DNA of 43,442 nt. It comes from CAZJAH01 sp964544155. GTDB taxonomy: Bacteria > Bacteroidota > Ignavibacteria > Kapaibacteriales > UBA2268. The first letter of the stretch is position 1; every line of letters begins with the position of its first letter. The position numbers and the translations under genes were made by a program. A model generated the notes under the pieces. The model made no database searches. It was not told the DNA's origin and saw only the letters and a list, made by a program, of their open reading frames with translations. The stretch covers positions 1 to 43,442 of the forward strand of contig CAZJAH010000023.1 in assembly GCA_964544155.1 (NCBI GenBank). Direction: 5' to 3'. Of this stretch, positions 33,033 through 41,226 are shown piece after piece.

Positions 33033-33674
33033 TTATTTCAGCTTATCTTTGAATAGCTTTTCGAGCTTTCTCAGTTTAGGGTTAATCACAAATGAGCAAT
33101 AAGGCTGATTCGAGTTTCGGGCATAATAATTTTGATGGCTTTCCTCAGCTTCATAGAATTTATCGAAGGCCGAAACCTCAGTCACAATGGGGTCATCATA
33201 GATATTCTCCTGCTCAAGAAATTCTATGACTTCACTGGCATCCTGCCTTTGCTGCTCATCATGAAAGAAAATCACGCTCCTGTACTGAGTGCCGGCATCG
33301 GCTCCCTGCCTGTTGAGCGTTGTCGGGTCGTGAGTGGAGAAAAAAACCCTGAGCAGTTCCTTAAAACTGATCTCGCTCTCGTCATATTCGATCTGTACTA
33401 CTTCCGCGTGTCCTGTAGCCCCGGAGCAGACCTGCTCATAGCTCGGGTTCTCGCGTTTACCTCCGGAATAGCCTGATACCACAGACTTCACGCCTTTCAG
33501 TTTTTGGAACACTGCTTCCACACACCAGAAACAGCCTCCGCCTATTGTGGCGGTTTTATAGTTTTCTGTATTTGCCATATCTTTGTAATTATCTGATTCA
33601 ACATCCGAATTAGCGCCGCATGATAGCAGCACAAACATTAGTATAAAGGACGAAAGCTTGAATATATTTTGCAT
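33033..33674 (-). CDS. msrA: Peptide-methionine (S)-S-oxide reductase MsrA, lipoprotein form
   Basis: 213 residues from the ATG at 33674. The frame is open further upstream to 33770, but the ATG at 33674 gives a clean lipoprotein signal with lipobox VLLSC (Cys19) and an AAGGAA about 10 bases upstream. MsrA reduces methionine-S-sulfoxide in damaged proteins. The active site 'GGGCFWC' has catalytic Cys48. Further motifs are 'GVKSVVSGYSGG', 'GHAEVVQIEYD', 'FFSTHDPTTLNRQGADAGTQ' and 'YRSVIFF'. The lipid anchor would place it outside the cytoplasm, so it must draw electrons from an exported thiol system. Confidence 0.93.
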   Translation of the reverse strand: MQNIFKLSSFILMFVLLSCGANSDVESDNYKDMANTENYKTATIGGGCFWCVEAVFQKLKGVKSVVSGYSGGKRENPSYEQVCSGATGHAEVVQIEYDESEISFKELLRVFFSTHDPTTLNRQGADAGTQYRSVIFFHDEQQRQDASEVIEFLEQENIYDDPIVTEVSAFDKFYEAEESHQNYYARNSNQPYCSFVINPKLRKLEKLFKDKLK

Positions 33675-33817
33675 AGATAAAAATTCCTTTTCAAACTGCT
33701 GTAAGAAAAAACTCCTTAAATACCGCTCGTGTATAAATTCCTCACACATTATTTCAATAATATCTCTCATAACTAATTAATTATATGACGGGTTAAATAT
33801 TTATATGTTAGCTTTTT

Positions 33818-33886
33818 AATTTTAATAAATAAAACTTTATAATTTTAATAAATAAAACTTTATAATTTTGATAAATAAAACTTTAT
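33818..33886. repeat. Three tandem 23-bp A/T-rich repeats upstream of msrA
   Basis: The unit AATTTTAATAAATAAAACTTTAT is present at 33818-33840 and 33841-33863, identical, and at 33864-33886 with one A-to-G change. A partial fourth copy begins after that. The array lies between the 3' end of the small membrane protein gene and the msrA start on the minus strand, so it is in a position to affect msrA expression. The repeats contain TAATTTT(A/G)-like stretches resembling AT-rich promoter boxes, but no clear promoter is assigned. Confidence 0.9.
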
Positions 33887-33971
33887 AATTTTCAAATTAT
33901 CAGATAACTATTATAGAAATGAAAAGAGCAAGTTTACCGTGAATATGATCTTCAGCCGGAAAAAGGAATGA

Positions 33972-34568
33972 TCATACAATTGAAGGCCCGGCATTGGTAG
34001 AGGCAGGCCCGCTGATTTTTAGATTATGCTCGTGCGCTATTCTGACGTAATCATTAAGTGCTTTGCCTTCGACTATGTGTGACGGGGATTCGCGCATATT
34101 TTTATTTATTAGTTTTAATGAAAATAGCTCCTCGGATAGCTTTTCTATTCTTAGCTCTTCGAGATCATCCCAGAGGTATCCAACGTAATTTTTTCTGAAG
34201 GGATTAAAATTCATCCTGTAAATATATATTCCGGTATCGCTGTAAAAAAAGCTTAGTTTAGATGCCGGAATTTTCGCCGATAGCGGCAAATCAACCGCAA
34301 ATAAAGCCATAACTATCAAATAGACTTTGAATTCATCAAAATAATAAGCGTAATAAAGCCCTGTCAAGGATAGCGCCATAACTAAGGCCGCCAGAATCCA
34401 GCGGCCTATTGATATCTTTCTACAGGGATAAACATTGTATTCCCTGCCGAGATCGAGTTTTATATCACTCAGGAATATGAATTTGGAGATAACATCCATT
34501 CCGAGGCCTATTGTTATTAAATAGAGCAGCACTTCGCCTATATAGAGGATGTCATCCGTAAAGATCAT
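33972..34568 (-). CDS. Small membrane protein of unknown function
   Basis: 198 residues. Hydrophobic segments at about 8-28, 56-76 and 80-96 are followed by a soluble domain ('SFFYSDTGIYIYRMNFNPFR', then 'YLWDDLEELRIEKLSEELFS') resembling the cytosolic PH-like half of small membrane proteins. That resemblance is weak. The start codon overlaps the nadB stop by one base (TAATG), so it is translationally coupled to nadB. I recognise no family and see no functional link to NAD synthesis. Confidence 0.7.
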   Translation of the reverse strand: MIFTDDILYIGEVLLYLITIGLGMDVISKFIFLSDIKLDLGREYNVYPCRKISIGRWILAALVMALSLTGLYYAYYFDEFKVYLIVMALFAVDLPLSAKIPASKLSFFYSDTGIYIYRMNFNPFRKNYVGYLWDDLEELRIEKLSEELFSLKLINKNMRESPSHIVEGKALNDYVRIAHEHNLKISGPASTNAGPSIV

Positions 34569-36121
34569 TATTGCGAATCCTCCTGCAGGAAGTGCGCGCC
34601 TTTACTTTCCCGAGCTTCCACTGTGGCATTGGTTACCGCTATGGCAGTCTGTATTCCGTTACGGAGCTGAATAGTGATCTTGTTCATCTGAGCGCGCTGA
34701 TAAAACTGCTCAATCTCAGTCTGCAAATGCCTAAGTATGGTCTGCGCTCTTCTGAGCCGTTGCCTTGTCCTGATAAGGCCGACATAGTTCCACATTGTAT
34801 TCCTGATCTGCTGCCAGTCCTGAGCTATTAATGCCGGATCGATGATTTCTTTCGATTCTTTCCAGGAGTATATATCCGGGAAGTAATTATCCCGTTTGGT
34901 TTTTTCAGCGGCGTCTGTACCTGCAATATGGCCCCATACAAGGCTTTCGAGCAGAGATGTTGACGCCAGCCTGTTAGCCCCGTGAACCCCTGAACATGCG
35001 ACTTCGCCTACGGCATAGAGCCTTTGCAGGGAAGTTCTTCCCATCAGGCTTACACCCACGCCTCCGCAGGAATAATGCGCCGCCGGCACAACGGGGATAG
35101 GCTCGCTGGTCATATCCACGCTGTTTTTCCCGGTATGCCGGAAAATAGTCGGGAATCTGTGTTTTATCCATTCGGAATCTTTAAAGGAAATATCCAGGTA
35201 AACGCATGGATGGCCGGTATTGAGCATAGTATCGTGTATGCTTCGGGCTACTATGTCCCTCGGCGCGAGTGAACCCAGCTCGTGATATTCCTTCATAAAT
35301 TCCCTGCCGTTTTTGTCTATAAGTACTCCGCCTTCTCCTCTTACGGCTTCAGATATCAGGAAGCGGTCGCGTTCATTATAGAAAGCAGTAGGGTGAAATT
35401 GAATATACTGCAAATTAAAGCATCTTGATCCCGCCCTGTATGCCAGCGAAAGGCCGTCGCCTGTGGATTCCGGCGGATTGGTGGTGTGCAGATATATCTG
35501 CCCGAGGCCGCCGGTAGCGAGAATGGTTTCGTTTGCGAATATAGGGAATATTTCGCCGCTTACATTATTGAGCACGTATATACCGAAGCAGGCGGGCTTT
35601 TCGTAAATATCGAGTAAATTTTTTGAATGGTGCGAAAGCGTTAAAAGGTCGACAGCGGTATGGTCGGTTTTTATGTCTATATTCGGGTGCTTCTTTACGG
35701 CTTCAATAACTCTTTCGTGTATCGAGAGCCCTGTTTTATCAGCCGAGTGGATTATCCTCGGTTCTGAATGAGCGCCTTCAGCTGTAAGATCCAGTGCTCC
35801 GCTTCCTGTTTTATCGAAATCAACACCGCAGCGTTCTATAAGCACTTTTTCAACAAGCGAAGGCCCCAGCCTTGTCAGCTGGTCAACGGCAATTTCGCGG
35901 CACAGGCCATCACCGGCTGCTAGAATATCTCTTTTTAATTTATCCGGTGAATCATTCAATCCTTTATATATTATACCACCCTGCGCGTAGGGGGTATTTC
36001 CCGCTATAAGCTCTTTTGTTTTGGTTATCATTATGACTTCCGCGCCTCTATCGGCCGCTGCTATGGCTGCCACACATCCGGCAAGTCCTGTACCGATAAC
36101 CAATATTTCGGTTTTAAGCAT
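34568..36121 (-). CDS. nadB: L-aspartate oxidase
   Basis: 517 residues, close to the usual ~530. The FAD enzyme oxidises L-aspartate to iminoaspartate, the first step of de novo NAD synthesis. It has the N-terminal dinucleotide motif 'GTGLAGCVAAIAAADRGAEV', 'NTPYAQGGIIYKG', 'NPPESTGDGLSLAYRAG' followed by 'QFHPTAF', 'EAVRGEGGVLID', 'APRDIVARSIH' and 'HYSCGGVGV...GEVACSGVHGANRLASTSLLE'. These favour NadB over succinate dehydrogenase flavoprotein subunits. nadA and nadC are not in the window. It is 79 bp after the GNAT gene and overlaps the next gene. Confidence 0.94.
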   Translation of the reverse strand: MLKTEILVIGTGLAGCVAAIAAADRGAEVIMITKTKELIAGNTPYAQGGIIYKGLNDSPDKLKRDILAAGDGLCREIAVDQLTRLGPSLVEKVLIERCGVDFDKTGSGALDLTAEGAHSEPRIIHSADKTGLSIHERVIEAVKKHPNIDIKTDHTAVDLLTLSHHSKNLLDIYEKPACFGIYVLNNVSGEIFPIFANETILATGGLGQIYLHTTNPPESTGDGLSLAYRAGSRCFNLQYIQFHPTAFYNERDRFLISEAVRGEGGVLIDKNGREFMKEYHELGSLAPRDIVARSIHDTMLNTGHPCVYLDISFKDSEWIKHRFPTIFRHTGKNSVDMTSEPIPVVPAAHYSCGGVGVSLMGRTSLQRLYAVGEVACSGVHGANRLASTSLLESLVWGHIAGTDAAEKTKRDNYFPDIYSWKESKEIIDPALIAQDWQQIRNTMWNYVGLIRTRQRLRRAQTILRHLQTEIEQFYQRAQMNKITIQLRNGIQTAIAVTNATVEARESKGAHFLQEDSQ

Positions 36122-36200
36122 TTTAATCCTTAGTAAATCGGGTATTTAATACTAAGGAAAATTAAATATTAATAAATCAATAAACAAATTAAAGAACTCA

Positions 36201-36653
36201 TCAGAACAATTCTTCGTACATTTTGTAATGCGTTTCTTTCATTCCCAGCGCCTCATAAACGGCAATGGCAGGTCGGTTGCCTTTTTCCACATACAGGCGG
36301 AAACCTCTTATATCAGCATTGTTGGAAGCCATTTCTTTTACTGTTTTGTACATATTTCCGTATATGCCTTTTTCGCGGAATGAAGGCTGCACATAAACGC
36401 TTTGTATCCACCATAAGATTCCGTCGCGCCAGTCGCTCCATTCTGTTGTTATCAAAAGCTGGCCCGCGGGATTGCCTTCAACTTCGGCTATAAGGTAGAA
36501 ACCCATCAGGCCGTTTTCCAAAAGCCGCTTTACACCATGACGGACTGTTCGCCTGTCAAGATTCAGGCCCTCGGTCTCAAGGGCTAAAGCTATGTTACAG
36601 TCTGTGATAATGTCAATATCATCTAATTCTGCTTTTCTTATTTTTAATTGCAT
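36201..36653 (-). CDS. GNAT-family N-acetyltransferase
   Basis: 150 residues covering one GNAT fold. The acetyl-CoA site 'QPSFREKGIYGNMYKTV' (motif A, R-x-x-G-I-Y) and the preceding strand 'ILWWIQSVYVQ' are clear. 'GFRLYVEKGNRPAIAVYEAL' followed by GM is the typical motif B end. The substrate cannot be predicted. It starts 2 bp after the upstream dehydrogenase gene and is certainly in the same transcript. Confidence 0.88.
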   Translation of the reverse strand: MQLKIRKAELDDIDIITDCNIALALETEGLNLDRRTVRHGVKRLLENGLMGFYLIAEVEGNPAGQLLITTEWSDWRDGILWWIQSVYVQPSFREKGIYGNMYKTVKEMASNNADIRGFRLYVEKGNRPAIAVYEALGMKETHYKMYEELF

Positions 36654-36655
36654 AA

Positions 36656-37525
36656 TTATAATTTTTTATTTTGAATAAAATCGTAAACAGCGGAGAAATC
36701 GCTCTCACCGAGGCCTTTTTGCTTAGCCAGAGCGAATAATTCTTTGGCCGCGTTGGCTGTCGGCATGGAAATATCTTTTTCCCAGGCGCTGACAGATGCC
36801 AGGTGCAAATCTTTCTGCATCCATTTCAGAGGAAATTCCGGGTCGAAATTTTTATTGATGAAATTTTCTTTTTTTAGGCTTACTATATCTGCCACGACAG
36901 GCAGGCCGAGCAGTATGTCGAGCAGCTCATTTTCGTCAAAGCCCAGAGCGGTACCGAGATTCACGGCTTCCGAGAATGCCGCCACAGCCTGACCCATAAG
37001 CATATTTATCAGCATTTTGAGCGAAGCGCCCATGCCAGTATCTCCGGCGTGAATGTAATCCCTGCCCATAAGTTCGAGCAGCGGTTTAATATAGGCAATA
37101 TCATCTTTATCGCCGCCGCAAAGAAACAGCAGTTTGCCCTCAGCGGCAGGTTTGAGCGACCCGGCTACCGGCGCGTCAACAAACCTCACGCCGAGCTCTT
37201 TGGCAAGGCACGCCATCTCCCGGCTGAATGAGGGATTTACCGTGCTGCTGTCCGCCCATAGATTGCCTTCGCCAAATGAAGGCAGGAAGCCGTGCTCTCC
37301 GGTTGCGATTTCTCGAACAGCCTCAGGTGTGGATAGCATAGTAAAAATGACGTTAGTTTTGAGGGATAGTTCGGTTGCCGATTCGGCCCACTTAGCGCCT
37401 TTAGCTATTAAAGGATCAGCCTTGCTTTTTGTCCGGTTCCAAACGCTTATATCATATCCCCCTTCCAGGAGCTTGCCTGCCATTCGGCTCCCCATTATTC
37501 CTAATCCTATAAACCCTATCTTCAT
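36656..37525 (-). CDS. NAD(P)-dependent beta-hydroxyacid dehydrogenase (3-hydroxyisobutyrate / succinic semialdehyde reductase type)
   Basis: 289 residues. A Rossmann motif 'GFIGLGIMGSRMAGKLLEGG' at the start, the substrate signature 'DAPVAGSLKPAAEGKL' (D-x-P-V-x-G) and the catalytic Lys in 'MGASLKMLINMLMG' identify the beta-HAD family. 'VWNRTKSKADPL' after the second strand (Asn-Arg) favours NADPH and the glyoxylate/succinic semialdehyde reductase branch. The exact substrate is not certain. An AAGGAG Shine-Dalgarno is present, and the gene begins 9 bp after the Fpg/Nei gene. Confidence 0.85.
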   Translation of the reverse strand: MKIGFIGLGIMGSRMAGKLLEGGYDISVWNRTKSKADPLIAKGAKWAESATELSLKTNVIFTMLSTPEAVREIATGEHGFLPSFGEGNLWADSSTVNPSFSREMACLAKELGVRFVDAPVAGSLKPAAEGKLLFLCGGDKDDIAYIKPLLELMGRDYIHAGDTGMGASLKMLINMLMGQAVAAFSEAVNLGTALGFDENELLDILLGLPVVADIVSLKKENFINKNFDPEFPLKWMQKDLHLASVSAWEKDISMPTANAAKELFALAKQKGLGESDFSAVYDFIQNKKL

Positions 37526-37534
37526 TTGTACTCC

Positions 37535-38305
37535 TTATTTCTTTTGATGTTCATTACAGTGATATGAGCCTCTGCCGCTGATCTTTTCTTTAACTATCTT
37601 GCCGCCGCAGATGCCGCATTCGGCGCTGTCCACGCGCCTGCCTAAAAGGTAACTATCCGGCATTTTATCAACATCCGCTTCATTATCTGCGGCTGTTTTT
37701 AGCACATCTTTCATAGTTTCATATAATTTTGTAATATCCTTTTCGGAAAAACCCCTGTTCTCTTTTTTAGGATGAATTCCGGCATGATAGAGTATCTCAT
37801 CGGAATAAATATTGCCTATGCCGCTTATCTTTTTTTGATTCATAAGAGTGGATTTGGCATAACCCCTGCCTTTGAAGAGTTCAGCGAAGTCTTCTTTGAC
37901 TAATTCTAGCGCGTCGGGGCCTATCTCATTATCCTCAAGGTATTTGTCTATATCTTTGCAAATATCTATCTTGCCGAGCTTTCTGACTGAGGTCACGGCA
38001 AAGTTATTCCCGTTTGCAAGCCGAATATCCAGGGCAGTATGTTTCGGAGCTTCGCTGTCATATTGTAGGATTTGTCCCGTCATGCCAAAGTGCAGAACAA
38101 GATTATTACCGTCGTTAATACTAATAAAGAGCTGTTTGCCGTGCCTTTTGATACCGGAAAATTTATTTCCCTGCAGATGTTTTTTTATTGTCTGTTCGGT
38201 TATTTCATTTACCTGGTCATAGTTGGTTGATACCTTCTCAATCCTGTGGTTGATGGCGTTTTCCGCGAGCTTTTTATAAACTTCAACATCTGGCAGCTCA
38301 GGCAT
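37535..38305 (-). CDS. Fpg/Nei-family DNA glycosylase
   Basis: 256 residues. It excises oxidised bases and nicks the abasic site. The N-terminus 'PELPDVE' supplies the catalytic Pro2 and Glu3. Other landmarks are 'KRHGKQLFI' (helper Lys), 'HFGMTGQI', the H2TH region 'ISGIGNIYSDEILYHAGIHP' and a C-terminal zinc finger. The zinc ligands read C230, C233, C250 and H253, so the last Cys of the usual C4 finger is His, and the loop Arg245 in 'GRGSYHC' is kept. Fpg versus Nei cannot be decided from sequence alone. It lies in the same run as an AlkD-type glycosylase gene. Confidence 0.9.
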   Translation of the reverse strand: MPELPDVEVYKKLAENAINHRIEKVSTNYDQVNEITEQTIKKHLQGNKFSGIKRHGKQLFISINDGNNLVLHFGMTGQILQYDSEAPKHTALDIRLANGNNFAVTSVRKLGKIDICKDIDKYLEDNEIGPDALELVKEDFAELFKGRGYAKSTLMNQKKISGIGNIYSDEILYHAGIHPKKENRGFSEKDITKLYETMKDVLKTAADNEADVDKMPDSYLLGRRVDSAECGICGGKIVKEKISGRGSYHCNEHQKK

Positions 38306-38386
38306 GATTATCTCCTGCTATTTTCTAGATCAAATTTATAAAAGCAACGAAATGAATATTTTTTCATTTTATGGCGGATTATATAT

Positions 38387-39103
38387 CTAAATTTTTCCTG
38401 ACAAAAACTGCTTTCTTAGTTCAGGGTTGAATTTTTCAATAGCGTATCTGAGCATCGTCCGCGGCATTTGCTGATAATGCTCGCGCAGGAAGGCGTTTTC
38501 TGCTTCAAAGTCAATCTTGCCGATTTCCCTTAACATCCACCCAATGGCCTTATGCATGAGGTCATGCTTATGATCGATCATCATTTCGGCAAGTGCGAAT
38601 GTGTCGCCGAAATCGCCTTTTTTAATGAAGTACATTGTTGAGATAACGGATACTCTCTGCCTCCAGAGATGGCCGCTTTCAGCCAGTTCGTAAAGTATGC
38701 GCCTGTCTTTATCCATAAGGTAATCACCAAGTATCTTGTACGCTGTAAGGTCAACCAGATCCCAGTTATTCACATGATCGAGCATATCAAGATAAAAATC
38801 TTTGATCATTTCTTTTTGCTCTTTATCTCTGGATTTTTCATATTTATAAGTCAGCATGATCAGGCCTGTGAGCCGGCATTCATGGCGCGGATCTGTAATG
38901 AGCTGCCGCAAGTCTTCGAAATCGGCTTCCCTAAAGTGCTCGCGGGCTATCTTTCTTTGCACGGGTACCGTAACTCCTATGAAAATATCGCCTTCGCCAT
39001 ATTGGGCTTTGCCGGTTTTGAAGAAACGAGAAAGATGCATTGCTTTAAGTTCACTGCCTTCTTTAAGAAGTTTATTTACAATTGTTTCCGCTATTGCTGA
39101 CAT
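38387..39103 (-). CDS. DNA alkylation repair protein, AlkD-like HEAT glycosylase
   Basis: 238 residues of helical HEAT-like repeats. The family landmarks are present: 'NNWDLVDLTAYKILG' (Trp/Asp of the DNA-binding cleft), 'WRQRVSVISTMYFIKKGD' and 'LMHKAIGWMLREIGK'. The last, 'MPRTMLRYAIEKF', is the typical end of the domain. AlkD relatives remove bulky or cationic alkyl purines without base flipping. The gene starts 1 bp after the upstream beta-propeller lipoprotein gene and 81 bp before Fpg/Nei, so two DNA glycosylases are probably co-expressed. Confidence 0.92.
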   Translation of the reverse strand: MSAIAETIVNKLLKEGSELKAMHLSRFFKTGKAQYGEGDIFIGVTVPVQRKIAREHFREADFEDLRQLITDPRHECRLTGLIMLTYKYEKSRDKEQKEMIKDFYLDMLDHVNNWDLVDLTAYKILGDYLMDKDRRILYELAESGHLWRQRVSVISTMYFIKKGDFGDTFALAEMMIDHKHDLMHKAIGWMLREIGKIDFEAENAFLREHYQQMPRTMLRYAIEKFNPELRKQFLSGKI

Positions 39104-39104
39104 T

Positions 39105-40211
39105 TCAGTTTCCGATGTTAAAAAATAATATTTTATTGGGAATTATCCCTGACGCAAATTTATCTGAATAATGAGAAAATTTATTATTTCTGTAAAGCAA
39201 AATTTCGCCGTCGGCTATGTAATCCATGGCATTTCCGATATATATATCACCGGCGGAGTTAATAGCAAGTGATTTCCATATTTCCTGCTTATGGGGATTT
39301 TTAATGATCAAACCGGGGTATAAGTCATCATCATTAAGGTCAATCCTGCTGACACCTTCAACACCGCGGAAGCTGCCCGAAATAAAGCTTAGGCTGTTTT
39401 CTTCGGGATCTATCTGCATAGAGGCCGGTGAACAGCGTAAGGACCTGATAATTTCGTAATTATCAAGGCTGTATTCGATTATCCCGCCGGATGAATCCAT
39501 TTCAACAAGCGAGGGCAGGTTATACCATGCCGCGTAAAGCCTGTTTGTGTATGGATTGATCTCAAGCTCGCTCACATTTTTATCAGCCTCAAGAAGGCGT
39601 ATTCTTTCTTTCCGGTCAATATCTATAACGGCGATGGTCTCCGCTTCGGGGTGGTTTTTATTTATATCGCCGAAAGCGGAATTAGCCGTGTATAAAAACC
39701 CTTCATGATAAACGATTTCTTCCGGCTGCGGCCCGCTGTAAATTTCTATCCCGCTAAGTTCCAGCGAACGGGGATTGAATCCGATTACAGCGTTTTTCTT
39801 TTGGTCGGAAAAAAATGCCAGGGTATCATTAACATAAGCCATATAACGCGGGCCGTATTCAGAGCCTAAAAGAATATGGCCGCATTCTTTGCCTGTGCTC
39901 AGCCTGAAAGCCCTGATCACTCCTGCGGAAAACAGGCTGACATAGCATGTGTCCCCGATTATCAGCGCGTCCTGCGCTATATCACCCAGCAGGGATTGAT
40001 TATTAATATAGAAATAATTGTTAATGGTTCTGCCGGAAGCATAATCGAGCCTGGTTATCGAGGCATTTTCCTGGCCCCAGATGCCTTCACATAGAATAAT
40101 CGCTCCCGGCCCGGCCGGGCTCTTATCTGAAGACGGCGCTTCGACAGGCGGATCCACGCACGATTGCAGGATTGCAATTAACAATAGTCCAAATACTATT
40201 CGGCGAGCCAT
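39105..40211 (-). CDS. Beta-propeller (YncE/DUF5074-like) surface lipoprotein
   Basis: 368 residues. The lipoprotein signal has lipobox ILQSC (Cys18). The mature part is a repeated propeller ('ITRLDYASGRTINNYFY', 'VIRAFRLSTGKECGHIL', 'NAVIGFNPRSLELSGIEI', 'VIDIDRKERIRLLEADKN', 'NPYTNRLYAAWYN'), about seven blades. Similar lipoproteins in Bacteroidota sit in cobalamin uptake loci (BtuG). Here no TonB receptor and no cobalamin riboswitch is nearby, so that role is only a hypothesis. The start overlaps the 3' end of the T9SS cargo gene by 16 bp, indicating a functional pair. Confidence 0.75.
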   Translation of the reverse strand: MARRIVFGLLLIAILQSCVDPPVEAPSSDKSPAGPGAIILCEGIWGQENASITRLDYASGRTINNYFYINNQSLLGDIAQDALIIGDTCYVSLFSAGVIRAFRLSTGKECGHILLGSEYGPRYMAYVNDTLAFFSDQKKNAVIGFNPRSLELSGIEIYSGPQPEEIVYHEGFLYTANSAFGDINKNHPEAETIAVIDIDRKERIRLLEADKNVSELEINPYTNRLYAAWYNLPSLVEMDSSGGIIEYSLDNYEIIRSLRCSPASMQIDPEENSLSFISGSFRGVEGVSRIDLNDDDLYPGLIIKNPHKQEIWKSLAINSAGDIYIGNAMDYIADGEILLYRNNKFSHYSDKFASGIIPNKILFFNIGN

Positions 40212-41029
40212 TTTTCAGCCCTGCCGTTTTTATCAACGAGTATGTATATGCCTTTTGTGAGCGCTTCCAGGCTATTATATAAATCGGATTTATCCACTGC
40301 TTTAGCTATTGCCCTGCCGTCCAGGCTGTATATATCTAATTTTGTATTTATCGTTGCAATTTCTCCGGGATCTCGAACGGATACGGCTTGCTGTGTATTA
40401 ATTGCCAGTACCGCGTCGAGGTCGAATCCGCTGATGGTGAAATCATAATATGGATGCTGCGGATTATCAAGAATCATGGAGCTAATATCCGTAATCTTAA
40501 TGTACTTGATTTCGCCGACGCCAATATCCGCCAGATCGAAGCTGTTGCCGCCTGAAACAAGTGGGTCATAAGGATCGGCGCTTCCGTAAGTGGGCTTTGT
40601 GCCGGCGCAACCTTCGAGAGTAAGCGAATCGAAAGGAAATTCGTACCATTCAGAACCATCTGGGCTTACCGCGATTTTGGCTGGCTCTGCGTATATCTTG
40701 CCGTTTATGGGATTTTTAAAAGAATTTTCGAATATGGTAAAATCGGGCCCCGGGCCGTCAATGATAATATTATCTCTAATGCTCAGAATTATTTCTCCGC
40801 CAAGTCCGATTGAACATATCTCGCCTGGAGAAGTTTCCGGGGTATTCTCTGTTGATGACCGTGAGGGTAAGCCAAAAATATTTTCAGGAAAGTATTCATC
40901 CGCTTGCCCGGCTGACTGTCCGGTGCCGGGGGTAAAACTGATAACGGTATCAACGGGCAGACCCGCGAAAGAAAAATACGGTATTAAAAGCAATAAAAAT
41001 ATATTTATAAAAATTCCTGTTGAGCGCAT
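40196..41029 (-). CDS. Secreted protein with T9SS-type C-terminal sorting domain
   Basis: 277 residues. A signal peptide (1 to about 22, ending SFA) leads to a beta-rich domain with 'SIGLGGEIILSIRDN', 'PGPDFTIFENSF', 'VSPDGSEWYEFPFDS' and 'DLADIGVGEIKYIKITDIS', the pattern of surface proteins often found beside BtuG-like propellers. The last ~50 residues ('LDIYSLDGRAIAKAV', 'LYNSLEALTKGIYILVD') match the type A Por-secretion sorting tail. Export through the type IX system and attachment or release at the surface is inferred. It is the first gene of the minus-strand run down to 33972. Confidence 0.78.
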   Translation of the reverse strand: MRSTGIFINIFLLLLIPYFSFAGLPVDTVISFTPGTGQSAGQADEYFPENIFGLPSRSSTENTPETSPGEICSIGLGGEIILSIRDNIIIDGPGPDFTIFENSFKNPINGKIYAEPAKIAVSPDGSEWYEFPFDSLTLEGCAGTKPTYGSADPYDPLVSGGNSFDLADIGVGEIKYIKITDISSMILDNPQHPYYDFTISGFDLDAVLAINTQQAVSVRDPGEIATINTKLDIYSLDGRAIAKAVDKSDLYNSLEALTKGIYILVDKNGRAEKWLAE

Positions 41030-41226
41030 ATCAATCCTATTAAATCCAATGAATTAGCATGTTAAAGAATGAGCAATTTAAGAATTTTTCAGCTTATGGC
41101 TGAAGCTTTTTGATACTTGAATTTAAAAATAAAATTACAATAATATTATAGTTTTTATCATAAATTTTATTATTTTAATAGCAAGCACACTATCGTTAAG
41201 GTCAAGTTATTTTTTGGAGATTTATC

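Noticed and set aside
33675..33770. Longer MsrA with a 32-residue N-terminal extension
   Set aside because: It would bury the lipoprotein signal inside the protein; the ATG at 33674 gives a normal lipobox and a purine-rich ribosome site.
41030..41226. Cobalamin riboswitch upstream of the T9SS cargo / BtuG-like pair
   Set aside because: The region is A/T-rich and has no B12-box sequence; it is also short for a cobalamin riboswitch on the minus strand.
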